Position numbers and translations under genes: made by a program. From contig CAMJAJ010000051.1 in the NCBI GenBank assembly GCA_946403565.1, positions 1 to 7,522 on the forward strand: a stretch of 7,522 bases of DNA, given 5' to 3'. Below are positions 7,165 through 7,522 of the stretch, in pieces. Under the pieces are notes generated by a model. That model saw only the letters and a list, made by a program, of their open reading frames with translations, was not told the origin of the DNA and did no database searches. Source of the DNA: an uncultured Treponema sp. Its GTDB lineage: Bacteria; Spirochaetota; Spirochaetia; Treponematales; Treponemataceae. The first letter of the stretch is position 1. Every line of letters begins with the position of its first letter.

Positions 7165-7522
7165 ATGGCAGACGAGGCGAGGAAAATCATAGCCCAGAAC
7201 AAGAAGGCGTACTTCAACTACACGGTGGAAGAAAAGATAGAGTGCGGCGTGGAGCTGCACGGTTCGGAGGTCAAGTCCCTTCGCGAGGGCAAGGTCTCGT
7301 TCCCCGACAGCTTCGCCCTCATCGAGCATGGCGAGGTGTGGGTCCAGAACTGCCATATAACGGAGTATTCCTATGCGGCAAACTTCGGGCATGACCCGGA
7401 CCGGAAGAAAAAGCTGCTCCTGCACAAGGAGCAGATAAAGCGGCTGGAACGCAAGGTCGCCGAAAAGGGCTACACGCTCGTCCCCCTCCAGTTCTACTTC
7501 AAGAACGGCCGGGTCAAGCTGG
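7165..7522 (+). CDS. smpB: SsrA-binding protein SmpB, 3' end cut off by window edge
   Basis: Binds tmRNA (ssrA) and brings it to stalled ribosomes for trans-translation, tagging incomplete proteins and freeing the ribosome. The 119 visible residues show IAQNKKAYFNYTVEEKIECG (9-28), the RNA-binding HGSEVKSLREGK (32-43), SFPDSFA (45-51), the NCHITEYSYA stretch (62-71) and RKKKLLLHKEQIKRL (80-94), all hallmarks of SmpB. The full protein is usually about 150-160 residues, so roughly 30-40 are missing, including the basic C-terminal tail that enters the mRNA channel. The ATG at 7165 fits the family's start, but no Shine-Dalgarno precedes it (the bases before it are TTTAACTCCATT). With the predicted promoter, the mRNA may be nearly leaderless. 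The tmRNA gene itself is not in the window. Confidence 0.96.
   Translation, partial: MADEARKIIAQNKKAYFNYTVEEKIECGVELHGSEVKSLREGKVSFPDSFALIEHGEVWVQNCHITEYSYAANFGHDPDRKKKLLLHKEQIKRLERKVAEKGYTLVPLQFYFKNGRVKL

Overview
The window looks like a stretch of spirochaete chromosome, most likely a Treponema-type bacterium. This is judged from the protein style of RpoD, DnaG and RNase Z, frequent ATA isoleucine codons and mixed base composition. The genus is an inference; no rRNA or other decisive marker is present. All recognised genes are housekeeping or conserved, densely packed and mostly overlapping. No mobile element, CRISPR array, tRNA, rRNA or prophage gene was seen.

Layout. Six genes run on the minus strand and one on the plus strand. 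Reading the minus strand from right to left: RNase Z (rnz, 7082-6159) overlaps an ABC transporter ATPase (6166-5447). A 93-base gap follows, with a good sigma-70-type promoter. Then comes a tight four-gene run: an uncharacterised metallo-beta-lactamase-fold hydrolase (5353-4409), the endolytic murein transglycosylase mltG (4409-3333), DNA primase dnaG (3336-1531) and the primary sigma factor rpoD (1499 to beyond the left edge). smpB diverges from rnz at 7165 and runs off the right edge. The intergenic DNA is limited to 1500-1530, 5354-5446 and 7083-7164.

How the genes fit together. dnaG-rpoD is the core of the bacterial 'macromolecular synthesis' operon (replication priming plus the main sigma factor). 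Here it is preceded not by rpsU but by mltG and the MBL-fold gene, with 1-4 base overlaps that imply translational coupling. This ties glycan-strand termination, replication priming and transcription initiation into one transcript. At the other end, rnz (tRNA 3' processing) and smpB (trans-translation) are RNA and translation quality functions sharing a divergent intergenic region.

Most unusual points: a possible 17-codon leader ORF coupled to the GTG start of the MBL gene; a palindrome over the -10 box of that promoter; an apparently leaderless smpB without a Shine-Dalgarno sequence; a sharp drop in G+C inside dnaG near position 2335; and a very GC-rich, permease-less ABC ATPase. I do not see a convincing new multi-gene system here.
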